A program made the translations under genes and the position numbers. The notes beneath the pieces are model-generated. The model did no database searches. It saw only the letters and a program-made list of their open reading frames with translations, and was not told the DNA's origin. A stretch of DNA of 64,000 nt from Clytia hemisphaerica. Lineage: Eukaryota; Cnidaria; Hydrozoa; Leptothecata; Clytiidae. Location: the NCBI GenBank assembly GCA_902728285.1, contig CACVBU010000734.1:62001-126000 (forward strand). The letters run 5' to 3'. Positions 12,901 through 24,388 of this stretch are shown piece after piece (position 1 is the first letter of the stretch; each line of letters starts with the position of its first letter).

Positions 12901-15052
12901 GGAATGTCATCAAGATGTCTTTAAGGAAATCAATGCAATGACTTAAGACATTATGACGTTAATCCTACCTGGTAACTCTAACCTTACTCTTTTTTCCTGC
13001 TTTAATAAGGGAGACAGGTGAATTGAAAGTTTCTACTAATAATCTGTAATAGGCTGGATGATATGCATTATTACTAGCACCCTGTGTTTCAGTTTGTTTA
13101 GCCGTTTAGCCCTTATACAACCCTACTATTTAGAGGTTTCAGAAGATAAAATAGATTACCAAGCTTGTTTGCTTCTTTCCAGTTTCAAGTGTTTTATTAC
13201 AGTGTTTATATATAAGTTTGACAGTAGTACAAGAATTGAGTCATCATTTTTTAATGGACAAGCTGGAAAGTACAGAGGTATGTAAATTTGCTAGTTTAGT
13301 TAGCCTTAATAAAGCCTCCAATCAGCTTATTTTGAATAAATTTGATAAGGAAGATACCAGTATGAGAAGTCCTTAATGATAGTTGAGATATTCCCTAATT
13401 CATTTTATATTTGGAAATATGCTTTTGTCGTTTTTTGTTATTCTTCATTGCCCCTTTTGAATGTGTGATGTTCATTCTTCTAGTGAAACCTGCTGTGCCA
13501 GTCGCCAATGATCCTGCCAAAGACGATGACAATTTGGGACTAATTGTTGGCGGTGCTGTTGGCGGTGTAATTGTTCTTGCAGTCATTATCATCATTGTTG
13601 TGATTCTAATGCGTAGAAAGAAAAGTAAGCATGCATGTCCTTTAATTTCCTTGAACATGAACACGCATGAACATGGCTTGGATATGTTTTACAAGAGTTG
13701 ATTGAAACTTTTTTTTTAAATGTTTTTGGAGCAAGTAGCCCCTTTTGAATTTGGTGTGATATGTGAAAAAAAAATATGATAGTTTTACAAAAGAAAAGAG
13801 AAAGTTTGCTCTAGCCTTTGTTTTTTCTATTTGAATTTTCTAGCAGCAAAACACGACTCCATTGATAACTCTACTAATGTTAACGAAAATCCTAATGCTG
13901 AATTTAAACGCGGTAAGAGTTTTTACTGAACTTACTGCACACAGACAATGAAATACTAACCATACCAAATCTAACAATGCACCATTTTATGCATGTCGAC
14001 AGATTATTTTTGCACCAAAGTTTTACTATTCCACTATCACACACATTTGGGGCTTCTTGTCCCAAAATTAACTTGCATGACAATCTTTTTTTTTAATTTT
14101 TATGGCATGGGTTTGCATGAGGTATTATACAAAATAACCTGGATGTTTAACACTAATTGTCCCCTTAGTATCACAGTTTTGTATTAATTTCTTCTCTTTT
14201 CTTTATTCAGGTGCACAAAAAGATGGGTAAGAAAGAATGAGACAAATCAAAACTTATTTCCAAATTGTTCTAAGTCATCTTTTGATTCAATTTCAATTTT
14301 GTTTTGTTTTGCACATTGTTAATTTTTATTATTACTTTTAAATGGAATCTTGATAAATATTCTGTATTAAAATTTCAAACTGAATGATCTAAGAAATAAC
14401 AATTTAAAATATATTCCTTGCTTTTTCAGACATACTGAAATTCCTCTTAACCAATGGAGAGAGGTATGTTTATGTGTTGTTTTCTTTTCATAATGACACT
14501 TCAGTACTCTAAAGAAGGATATTAAGTTTAAGATTTCTGCAGGAAATTCTAACGCAGCCCCAAAAACATTATAAGCATTTCAAAGTGACAGGCACATCAG
14601 CCCAGCCCCATCCATAATTATGAACTGACTAGCTTGTAAATTTTAACTTAGCTGGATGTACATCCAGGTAGTTAAGCCTAGAAAAGATCACTTTTTTTTT
14701 CATATTCACAGCCTTTATGAACCAGAAATTATCAATCCTAAATTTATGTATTATCAACAGATAGACTAATCAAGTTGCTTCTCTTTTTCAGAATGATTAT
14801 GAGCCAGTATCAAACAACTCAACTGCCAAACGACAAGGAGAGGATGATCCTAATCACGCCATTTATTCTGAATTGGGTCCTGGTGGCCGTGTTGGGCCCA
14901 AGCCGACACCGGCCTCATCAGATTACGCTGAAGTGAAGGTAGATGATTATGGTATGCCAATTACCGGTGAAACTAGGGAACCGGCTGAAACAACACTTTA
15001 CGACCAAGTCAAGAGAAACTCTGATGATTTTGATGATGGAGTTATTGTCTAG
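9956..15052 (+). CDS. Ig-like transmembrane receptor with tandem ITIM-like tyrosine motifs (Alr-like)
   Basis: Nine exons join in phase: 9956-10001, 10152-10514, 11964-12272, 12516-12827, 13484-13624, 13844-13912, 14211-14226, 14430-14463 and 14792-15052, giving about 516 residues. Residues 1-18 form a signal peptide (hydrophobic core LLLIG). Exon 2 (residues 16-136) is a V-set-like domain without a Cys pair. Exon 3 (137-239) has three Cys. Exon 4 (240-343) has one Cys and ends in a run of about 12 Thr, a likely O-glycosylated stalk. All extracellular domain exons are phase 1-1, as in the Ig superfamily. Exon 5 holds one membrane helix (361-386) followed by RRKK. The last exon carries Y455-SEL, Y475-AEV, Y483 and Y500-DQV, and ends in VIV, a possible class II PDZ ligand. 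Seen: the order of segments and motifs. Known: Hydractinia Alr allorecognition proteins share this layout. Inferred: a recognition or adhesion receptor signalling through SH2 proteins. Exon 6 may start at 13844 or 13847 (NAGNAG acceptor). True orthology was not tested. Confidence 0.82.
10671..11356. repeat. Long-arm MITE in intron 2 of the Ig receptor
   Basis: The two arms, each over 200 bp, start CTCAAGTGAGTTACGGCATG and end with its reverse complement. They pair through GAAGCAGTTCCACT, GCGCCTTATG, GTAGATCAACG and CTATAAGAAGTTATA. The centre contains several TGACGTCA palindromes. It has no coding capacity and lies wholly inside an intron. Confidence 0.88.
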
Positions 15053-15671
15053 TTGTGAAATGTTGTTTTGATATAAAAACTTGTACTAAGTTTTGTACTT
15101 GCATTATTGGTTGGCTTCCAAACTAATGGATGGTTGTTCGCACTTTTGCATTGTTCCGTGGTCATCTCCGGGGACAAATGTCAATGGTTTGAATGAAACA
15201 TATGCACGACTTTGTGGGATCGGTTCATTGTTGTAAAAAGACTTACTGCTGTTGTTTTTCGCAGATTCTCACATCTTTCCATAAAAACATTATGAAACTT
15301 CCTTAGAAAGGTTATTCTGTTAGAAACAGCAATGTTGTGAAATGTTAGTATTAATTTTAGAGAAAAAAAGGATTTTAAGTTATTATTTTTTTTGTTCAAT
15401 TAGTTTGATATGTGGACTAAAATATTTTATATGGATTTTATGAAAACTGATGTTTATAACCAAAGCATAATTTCAAGTGTTTGAGTTCAAGGACTGACTA
15501 AGGAATCCTTTTTAACTTTTTTCAAACTATTGATTTTTTTAATTAAAATGTATAAGACTTTTCTTAATGAACAAATTTGTGACCAACAGATGACTTTTAA
15601 ATGCCTGATTTGCATTGACTTTGATTGTCAGTTTGTTGTTTTTGAATACAATATGTTTAGACACGCATTTA

Positions 15672-15721
15672 TGGTGGCCCATGAGTATCAAATTTATTTT
15701 AGTGATACTGATGGGCCACCA
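15672..15721 (+). repeat. Short near-perfect hairpin in the receptor 3' UTR
   Basis: TGGTGGCCCATGAGTATCA is followed 12 nt later by its reverse complement with a single mismatch, giving a 19-bp stem. It is GC-richer than its surroundings. It could be a regulatory RNA stem or the end of a tiny inverted-repeat element; it is short for a typical animal microRNA precursor. Confidence 0.6.
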
Positions 15722-16028
15722 TATATAACATAAACTGGTTGATAATTATTTTTTATAACGGTGTTTGTACTAAAGTGCTTCTCTTTTTTCTACTATACAT
15801 AGTTTGCACTATACTGTTTTATTTTTTAAATATTTAAAACTAAAGTTATTTTTTGTGGTACTTAGTTTTAGTTTTGAGGGAGTTGATTGTTATTCCTAAG
15901 TTTTCTTACAAAGTAACTTCTCTCGGGATTTTAAATCTCAGTCTTTCTGACATTTCGAGTTTTCTTAGAAGTTTTCCTCATCGCAAAATATTTAGTTTGA
16001 GCCTGAAATTAACTACTTATACATATAT

Positions 16029-16036
16029 GTTAAATA
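16029..16036 (+). terminator. Candidate poly(A) signal of the Ig receptor
   Basis: AATAAA occurs about 980 bp after the stop codon at 15052, in an AT-rich stretch without long ORFs. It would place the hairpin at 15672-15721 inside the 3' UTR. Only the hexamer supports this; the cleavage site is unknown. Confidence 0.3.
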
Positions 16037-16589
16037 AAACGTGTATCACTTGATCATGAATTTTTTAATCAATTATTTTTTATTATAAATGATGATTTTC
16101 ATATTTTGTTGTACAGAATTAAATTTTGTTTTTTTTTGCTTCGCCAATTTATTTTCAACACTTTTAAAATATGTTATACTGTTTATGACCATGTTTGTAA
16201 TTAATTTTGTTTTCTTCCAAAAAATGATGATTTTTTTCGTTTGTTTCTAATTCAAATATATATTTTATAATTTAACATTTAAAAATTATTTTTTCATCAA
16301 TTTGATTTACCTGACCTTCATTACAGCTCCCAAAGGTAAAGAAGTAGCATTTCATACTTCGAGACACTTTTGCAATAGAGATTTTTTATCTGTCTTTTAT
16401 CAGATCAAAAAAATTTATTCTTCAGCTTTTTTGCTATCATGGATCTGATTTCCTCAATTTTTCGTCTACCCTATTACTCTGTGAACCTTCACCTCTATTT
16501 ATATATTTTCAGTAGGCTCTAGGTAAATTTTATGTTACATTACCAGTTTGATAAGGTATGAAAAAGTTTCATTTTTATGTGTAGCTGAA

Positions 16590-17005
16590 TGAAATTCCAA
16601 GGTTGAATTTTCTAAAAAAAATCTATTCATGATATGCACCAATTGCAATGTCTTTCACGGACCCAAAAGCTTATTGGTTGAAAGTAACGTATCGACTGGT
16701 TTTACGTCACTTACAACCAATTAGCTGTTGGGTCCACGTGATGTAATATGAGAAGATGTAATGGTGCATTTCATAAATTCGAAATAATTATCACCATTTC
16801 AGTCTCAATGTTTTCTAGTACTCATGATATCCACCACTGCAATGACTTCACGAAATTATGCAATTTTTCTGTTTTTGTTCCACCCAATACGTCACTTTTT
16901 CTATTGTTTAAGTGACGTACTGGGTGGAAAATTTTAAAAGTTCTCAGAGGACACTCCAGTGGTGCATATCATGAATAGTCAGAAAACCTTAACCTTGGAA
17001 TTTTC
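16590..17005. repeat. Inverted-repeat element between the two receptor 3' modules
   Basis: ATTCATGATATGCACC (16624) pairs with GGTGCATATCATGAAT (ending 16976). Flanking AATTCCAAGGTT pairs outward with AACCTTGGAATT. An inner hairpin CCACCCAATACGTCACTT is mirrored across 16880-16928. The core is shared with the element at 45720-46050. Confidence 0.75.
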
Positions 17006-17674
17006 CTGTTTGTGTTGAAGCCAAACTTTCCATTAAATTTTTGTTGAAAAGTTTCGGCAAATTTAATTGATTGGGAATTAACTGCCCGCTTTTTAATATT
17101 CACTAATATTTTCCAAAGAAATAGCGCGTAGCTGCTTTTGATACAAGTTGAAAAACATTTGATGAAAACATTTGTTGAAAACAATTTAAATTTTGACAGG
17201 CTTCACATGTATAAACAGGGGACCAGTTATACCTATAATGAAACCTACTCAAGCCTTTATGTAGGTCTTAATACTATTTTAACTGTATTTTTACCAATGA
17301 CGAGAACAAATTACTGAAACCTGTTTATAACGTGAAGTCTTTCTTTTTTGCTCTTCTCGAAAAATCTAATAAAATGAACGAACATTTTTTTAAGTTCTAT
17401 TTCTATATTTTCCATAAAAATAGGATGATTTTAATCCAAAACTCTTTAAAACTCAAACTTTGAAGTTATAAAAATTATTTGAAAATCCTGAAATAATAAA
17501 ACTTCAGTAAAGCAGCTGCGCGCTTTTTTTTTTCCGGGAAATCATTTTTGGCGAGACAAGGAAGTGACGTCAAGATTTTCCGTCTTGTAGAAATACCATT
17601 CTTTACTGTTATCTCGATAATCCAAATAAGTTTAACTCGTTGCTATGGTAACAATTCTCTTTGCATTATTTCAG

Positions 17675-19734
17675 TCGAAACACCAAGTCCACCACCATCG
17701 GGTGATGATCCAGAATCTGGTGGATCCAATGCTGGTGCAATAGCTGGAGGAGTTATTGGTGCTATCATAGTACTTGTCATCATTGTCGGAGTTGTTTATT
17801 ATTGCAAGGCCCACAAAAGTAGGTACAAAGACTCCTATCTTAATAAAATCTTATTCAAATTTAACCTCGAATTAAGGCAAGAACATGTGAAAACAACTTG
17901 CTGGCAAAACTCCTCTCAGCTGAATAGTATTTCTGTACTTTTCAGCCACTGATTTGATTATCGATTCTCTCTCTTTACAGCATCCACCAGTCACCGATCC
18001 AGGAGTAATTACGGGTATGAATTATAACTAAGTTTTGTCAGTCATTTTGCTTATCATTTTCTCAGTTTAAAGAAGGTTTTGTGTTTTTTAACAATTGCTC
18101 TTTGGTCAGCTTCAGCAATTCCCTCAAGTTCTATCGCATAGGACTATATGAATGAGCTTAGGATTTGTTCAACCAAAGCAAAAAAAACCTGAATGGCGCG
18201 AAGCAACGAGTCGAAAGATAGGATCGGTACCGAATATTGGGAAATACACGTAGGCGGTTTTTGTATATTTTATTCTGGAACTTTTCACATAATACTTTGT
18301 TTGTTTTGTTTGTACATAGTACCCTCCCTCCATTCAGTAATAGTCACATGTGGTAAAAATATCTAAAAGTGGTTGCTGCTGATATGAGAATAAAATAATA
18401 GTCTTGTTGCATAAGGTTGGCTGCTCTTTATATATAATATAGAGAACATTTGTCCCTATCTAGTTCGATCTTTAAGGACTAAGAATTTTATTCGAATTAT
18501 AAAAATATTCTTAACATGTTCTTATTTTCACCATTTTGTGAGCAATTTTGTCCATTATTTTGAGAAATTGGGTGCTTTAGATTCCCCAAAGCCTTAAAAT
18601 GATCTTAACTCGTTCTTAACATTTCTGCTATCGATCCCTTATGTTCTTATATAGTTTGTTCTCGTAAAAAGGTGTACTATGCGGCAGGTGATCTAATGTC
18701 AACATATTTCTGTATTTAATTGCGGGTACGTCATTGGCACTGACGAAGCATTAACTTTATTTATAACAACCGATGAAAAAGCCACAAACAAAATGACGTT
18801 ATGACAAGGAAATTAGAAAGAATTTTAATAATGAGTCCTTGATTGATTGCTTTTAATTAATTACTTCCGTGCACGGTGTGATTGATTAGTTAGCTGTTTT
18901 CTAATGAATGCTATTAGCTATTAGCCTGGATACTGCAGTTAATGATAGCCTCGTTAATAAGGTCTTTGAAAGGGAAATTTATCAAGGCAAATATCCATCA
19001 GGAATAAAAACAAGCTATTACGCTTTTAGGTCCCCGTAAAGAACACTCGTGGGCAGCTAATTGCATTTGTCGTAAGGCCCATACAGTATCGGCCTTGCAA
19101 GTTATGCGTATGAGAAAGTTCCCTGGGAAATGAGAAAGTTTATGTAATCTAATCCTTTTTCTTTTCTTCAGGGCCAACGGAGGAGAATTCGAGTACACTA
19201 AGAATGAAAGACAAGATGTTGTAAGTCCTTTAAAAATGCTTGATTCCTGGTCTAGTAAAGTTATTTATAATATCAATTCTTCAAATAGATTTACCTTCCC
19301 TGCATCTTAAGCTCGTGATAATTTGTCTACTTTTATGCCTATTTTTAGACTTTTTGAAAAATTTTAAAACTTTAAAAAACCCCATGATTCTTTTTTTTTG
19401 GATCTACTGATCTCTTTCTTAAATTAATTGGGGTCTTTTATCAGGGCGCCTAGTAGTGTTTCATGGTTTCACAGTATTTTTGTTTTCCTTTTTGCAGCCT
19501 CAGTATGAGAGACCAGAAAACGTAGTTCCGCCTTCCACCCAAACTGATGGCGGTGCACAACAGCAACCACAGCGTCAAAAATATGACGAATTAGGACCAG
19601 GCGGTCGCGTTGGACCGCGTGATCATGTTGTCCATTCGAAGTATGCGGAAGTGAAACAAGAAGAAGACTATGGAGAATCGGATCAACATGAAGATGAAGA
19701 AGGAAATTTGGTCAGCGATAGTGTTATCGTATGA
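17675..19734 (+). CDS. Second stalk/transmembrane/tail exon set of the Ig receptor (alternative 3' module or partial paralogue)
   Basis: Four exons join in phase: 17675-17818, 17981-18014, 19172-19220 and 19498-19734. The first starts in phase 1, as the receptor's own membrane exon does, and encodes a Pro/Gly/Ser-rich stalk followed by a membrane helix and YYCKAHK. The last exon parallels the receptor's last exon: YDELGPGGRVGP against YSELGPGGRVGP, then SKYAEVK against SDYAEVK, an acidic stretch, and the same terminal VIV. No ATG, signal peptide or Ig domain exon is visible between 15053 and 17674. Either exon 4 of the receptor (ending at 12827, phase 1) splices to this set, or this is a duplicated gene that lost its ectodomain. 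A candidate AATAAA lies near 20214. Seen: the exons and their phase. Inferred: alternative terminal splicing. Confidence 0.7.
18440..18690. repeat. Diverged MITE with repeated GTTCTTAA motifs
   Basis: Repeated TTCTTAACATGTTCTTA-type strings and a right end GTTCTCGTAAAAAGGTGTAC resemble the family with ACACGTTTTT..AGAAC ends. The left end is degraded. It lies in the long intron before the third exon of the second tail module. Confidence 0.4.
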
Positions 19735-21068
19735 GTAACACTTCATGTGAACTCTTTCCTTAATCTCTCTTTTTCTCCATCTCTTACTTGCCTCAAAACT
19801 TTGTTTCAGTCTTTCATCTAATGTCCGTTACGTTAAAGTGATGCCAGATGCTAGGTATTGGCTGAGACGACGTATTCTGCCTATTTTGCTACGGTAAATA
19901 ATGGTAACCCTTTTCCTTGTTGGCCTTTCTCCTTCTATTGTAGCCTAGAATTTCTCTTTTGGTCCAACTGGTTCAAACACTAGCTTCCCCAGGTTCAATG
20001 AATAGTTTTGATTTGGTTCATAATATATCCGTATAATATAGTTTGTATCATATTTTTGTTTACATTATTACATGTACAAATTGTTTGTGTATGTATCAGT
20101 TTTCTAGTTCTTATTACTATCATTCTCTTTGTTTTCATGCTCATCATCGTATGACGTTCGAAAGGAAATATGTGAGACAGTCTGTACCGATGTGTATGAA
20201 TATCACTTTCAAAAATAAAACCAATAGCTGCAATAGTGACACAAGATTTTTGAAATTTTCGCAAGAGAATTCAGCTGCAATTCATATCATCTGACCAACT
20301 TTGCTTTTTTTTAATAAAAGCAGAAAAAATGAGAACAATTAAGAACACTGATGAAGAATACTGAGCCTCGTATTCCTAAATTACAAGCATAATAGTAAAA
20401 GTAGTAAAAATGGAGTATAAAGGCTTAAAACGTAAATTTTGACCCAAAAATAAGAACAGGTTAGGAACAATTTGAGGCTCCAAGTATCAGTGTAAGAACT
20501 TTAACAAGTGTACATTAACTTTTCTGTGAACTTTATTTAAGGATTTTTTTTTTTGTTGGAAAAAACGATAATTTCACCCCTTGGTTAAAAATATTGTAGA
20601 CCTTTATTAGAGAGGCGATGTGGATCTCCATTGTAGATAACGTAGTTCTTGAGGTTAAGAGATTTCGAATTTTTCTTTCTCCCATAGAATATTTTGTTTT
20701 AAATAATCTGCCATGTCTCTCAAAATTATGTTCCTTTAAGATTATTTTCATAATTTAACACCATTTTATTTTTAAATTCGCACGAAATGTTATACTTTGA
20801 TATGTAAACTTCTTCAATATAACCCCCAACCTAGTCGCTTTAGAAGTTAAAGGTTACCATTTCAAGTACTAGTATTGTAGATGTTTTTAGCATCTGATCC
20901 TTATCTTAACAGGCCACCAACATCTGGAAACTTTAGTTTTTTTAAATCAGAGTTGGATTTTTATTTTAACTCATATTGTTCCATTTTTGGGTGTTTATAT
21001 CCAGCTAAAATGATGCCCTTTTTAGATTTGAAAATACTCAAGTTTAAGAAACACAACTATTTAGTATC
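19735..21068. other. 3' flank of the receptor locus
   Basis: AT-rich and without exons I can support. It includes a candidate AATAAA near 20214 and, at about 20320-20510, AAGAAC-rich sequence resembling a decayed ACACG-family MITE. Confidence 0.4.
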
Positions 21069-21416
21069 TTAAGGGAACTTATTTTGGCGGGAACTAATTT
21101 TGGCGAGTGAGCATGATATTTAATTTTGGCGGGAACTAATTTTGGCGAGCGGCGAAAATCTTAAAAAATTTTAATTTTGGTGGGAACCAATTTTGGCGAA
21201 TGACAGCGTAAATCTGTTCTATTTTGTCTTATTTTGAGCAATTTTGATGAATTTCAGGGATTATTTAGGCAAGGAAACAAAAAAATTAATTTTGGCAGGA
21301 ACTTATTTTGGCGAGTGAGCATAATATTTAATTTTGGCGGGAACTAATTTTGGCGAATTTTGTCTAAATTCGCCAAATCCGCCAAAATTAGTTCCCGCCA
21401 AAATAAGTTCCCTTAA
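21069..21416. mobile_element. piggyBac-type MITE flanked by TTAA
   Basis: TTAA followed by GGGAACTTATTTTGGCGGGA is mirrored at the right by TCCCGCCAAAATAAGTTCCC followed by TTAA. The interior repeats TTTTGGCG(G/A)GAACTAA several times. TTAA target duplication with GGG/CCC ends is the piggyBac hallmark. No transposase is present. Confidence 0.8.
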
Positions 21417-21419
21417 GGT

Positions 21420-23049
21420 ATAATCAAAATTCTAATAAGTAAGGGTTTCCAACAGTCTCGCTGAATAGTATACTGTATATTACATACTTTTTAAAGTTCA
21501 TCAAATTAACATTTTCTCTACTAATAATGTAATCAATTTATTTGTGAACCAACTCATCAGTAAACTGTATAAAATCATAGTTAACAATATTAGTTAGGTT
21601 ATATCTTTTAGAAGAATTTTCAAATATCAGCTTCACAAGCTTCAATACTTTGTAACTATAAATGATATCATTTATTTATCCTCTTGAAAGTGGGCGTGGT
21701 CATATTAAAGTATCAATTATGATGGGTTTATTGCCTCTTTTGCACTTGAACCTTTTTTCCCTCTCTTCAGATCCCGCCAAAGTAAATGCTTAATGGTCAA
21801 TACTATACTCAGTAATTATGTATTGTCAATTTGCCATACATAAAATCTTAAATTATAGTCTTAAAAGTTAAAATACTTAGAAATCGTTGTGTTATTGTAT
21901 TTTGTCTCTATATCGTTAAGCCTCTGTATGTATATACAGCTTAATGTTAGCAGGGAAATTTCCTTTTGCCATTTATTTAAAAAATGTATCATTTATAGGA
22001 CTTAACTGTGACTTAACAAGATTAAGGAAGTCTTTGGTCTTGATCTTTAATTGGCTTTCATTCACATTGTTCGCTATGTTTAACTTTGTGATTTTGACGA
22101 TTTTGAGATTTCCTTAAGACAAACAACTTATAGTATTGTGTTGGTCTGATGTTTACCGTAAAATGCTTTCCCTAAGAACATATGAGGATTGAGTCATTCC
22201 TCACATTCAATTTTTCCAGAGGGCATTTTTTCAAAGTGGAATAACCAAAAATGATCTGCTGGTCACTTGAAGGGACCTTTAAATTTAAACAACCCAAAAA
22301 ATATTCCCTTAAAATGAATTATTTGGATTTTTAATTTGATTTCGTTCCTAAATCTTTTATTTTGAACTGACAAGCTTGAATTTTCTTGAACAAATTTGTT
22401 TTAGCACGGCGCTATATGTCAAAAGGAGATAGTACAAAAGTTCTTCGAAAGGTGATAATGGAAATTCAATTATTAAATTTCTAGTTTCTATTCTTTGCTT
22501 TTTTTTCTATATAAAAATTGTTATTTAAAATTTATGAATGAGAGTACGTGCGAAAAACAATCCTTTGAATGAAGGAAGGAAGCTAATTTAATTTTGATTT
22601 TGATTTTTCATACAATCCACGTTCACTCGACAAAATTTCTACAGCTCCTGATGAAATGTTTTCTTATTTTCTGACAGTTGAAGTCCGTTGCTATAGTGTT
22701 TACGTAACACGGCTTGTCACCAATTGTCTTTCAATTAGATATCAATCTTTATTTGAATCATTTTTCGTCATCAAAACTTGAGTGAATCACCTTTTGTTTA
22801 TAAATGCCAAAAATATTTGAGTATCTCTTTCTGTAACAAGAGCCGTATTCATTTATTTTTTTTCTCTTCTCATTTAATTAATTCGGGGGTTGAGTAAACG
22901 AGACAAAACGCGGGATTTTATGGAAACGCGTTTACTATTACTCAAAACAAACAAACGACTTCGTCAATCCCTGGTCAGCGTATCAACTCTCGAGTATTAT
23001 GGAGATAATCACATCACTTCCCTAGCAATCTTATTTGTGAAAAGCTGAA
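21420..23049. other. No gene recognised
   Basis: Long AT-rich stretch with no splice-bounded exon, tRNA or clear repeat that I can support. Confidence 0.45.
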
Positions 23050-23660
23050 TTTTTTTTAAAATACTTTTTTAATTTTATTTTTACAAATCATTGTTTTTCT
23101 GAAACACTTTTGAGATTCTTTTCTCGAATTTATTTCTGAGTTCTTTTTTTCTGAAAACTTTGTTGGAATTCTTTTTTCGAATTTATCTCTTTTTTTTCTG
23201 AAAATATTTTTTGAAATTCTTTTTCTCAAATCATTTCTGGATTTCTTTCTGAAAACTTTTTTGAGATTCTTTTTCGGATACATTTCTGAGTTTTTTTTAC
23301 TGAAAACTTTTTTGAGGTTTTTTTTTCGAATTTATTTCTCACTCTCAGTTTTTTTTCTAAAAACTTCTTGAGATTCTTTTTTAGAATTTATTTCGAATTC
23401 TTTTTTCTGAAAACTTATTTGAATTTCTTTTTTTGAATTTATTTCAACTTTTTTTCTGAATTTTATTTTAAAATTCTTTTTCTCAAATCATTTCTGAGTT
23501 TGTTTTTTCTGAAAGGATTTTTGAAATTCTTTTTCTCAAATAATTGCTGAGATTTTTTTTTAGGAAAACTTTTTTGAGATTCTTTTTTCGAATTTACTTC
23601 TAATTTTCTTTTCTGAAAACTTTTTTGGAATTCTTTTATCGAATTGATGCGCTCACCAGA
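23050..23660. repeat. Degenerate T-rich minisatellite
   Basis: About ten imperfect copies of a roughly 55-60 bp unit resembling CTGAAAACTTTTTTGAGATT plus CTTTTTTCGAATTTATTTC. A detached piece recurs at 24250-24310. The minus strand reads as Lys/Arg/Phe-rich low-complexity peptides, which I do not regard as coding. Confidence 0.75.
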
Positions 23661-23959
23661 TCTACTTTGACCAGAAAGTCTGGGTTTTAAATTTAGCCGA
23701 CCTCGTGCGTGCATATAAAATACCTCATTCTCTAGTAACGGTTCTTTCGAACATCGTCAGTCTTGGTTCCCGCCCTGCCTCCAACACCTTTCCTTCATAA
23801 CTTCATTATTTGCTAATATTGAAAATAAAATGGATGCAAGTTCCTGTTTGTTAGTCATTTTATTTATATTTGCATATTTTGAGTTTCATATAAACGAGGA
23901 GTTAATTTAGTTGATTTAATTAAAGTGTATGGTCTTCTATGTAAGTAGTAATTTAGGAG

Positions 23960-24172
23960 TTGGCTTCGCTACGCTACGCTTCTATTGAAATTTTTGAATC
24001 TTCTTAATGCCAGTGATGATGTAATCAATAAGATTATTTCCACCCGGTAACCAATCCGGTGAAATGATATGAGATTATTTCCACCCGGTAACCAATCCGG
24101 TGAATGTCATTACTGATTCCTGGCATCTATAGTGTTACTTATATGATTTTAGAAAAGCGTAAGCGGAGCCTT
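23960..24172. repeat. Inverted-repeat element with an internal tandem duplication
   Basis: GGCTTCGCTACGCTACGCTT at the left pairs imperfectly with AGCGTAAGCGGAGCC at the right. Inside, a unit of about 43 bp containing ACCCGGTAACCAATCCGG is present twice in tandem (about 24028-24108). Confidence 0.6.
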
Positions 24173-24388
24173 CCCCTATAATTTCCCCAAAAATAATTAT
24201 CTTCAAATTGAAATTATTCACTTCTCAGTTCCTTCTCGATGCATCAATTAATTTGAATTTATTTCAACTTTCTTTCTTTTTCTCAAATCATTTCTGAGTT
24301 TTTCTTCAGTCCCGATTACCCATGATCCATTTCGACTGTGAAATGGCCTATGGGGATTTATCTTTCCGTTTATATACAAGAGAATCCA

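Noticed and set aside
13058-13285. Possible extra exon between Ig domain 3 and the membrane exon
   Set aside because: Composition is unlike the neighbouring exons and the frame adds nothing recognisable; exon 4 and exon 5 already join in phase.
23056-23714. Lys/Arg/Phe-rich frames on the minus strand
   Set aside because: They are the translation of a degenerate T-rich minisatellite, repetitive at the DNA level and without splice or start support.
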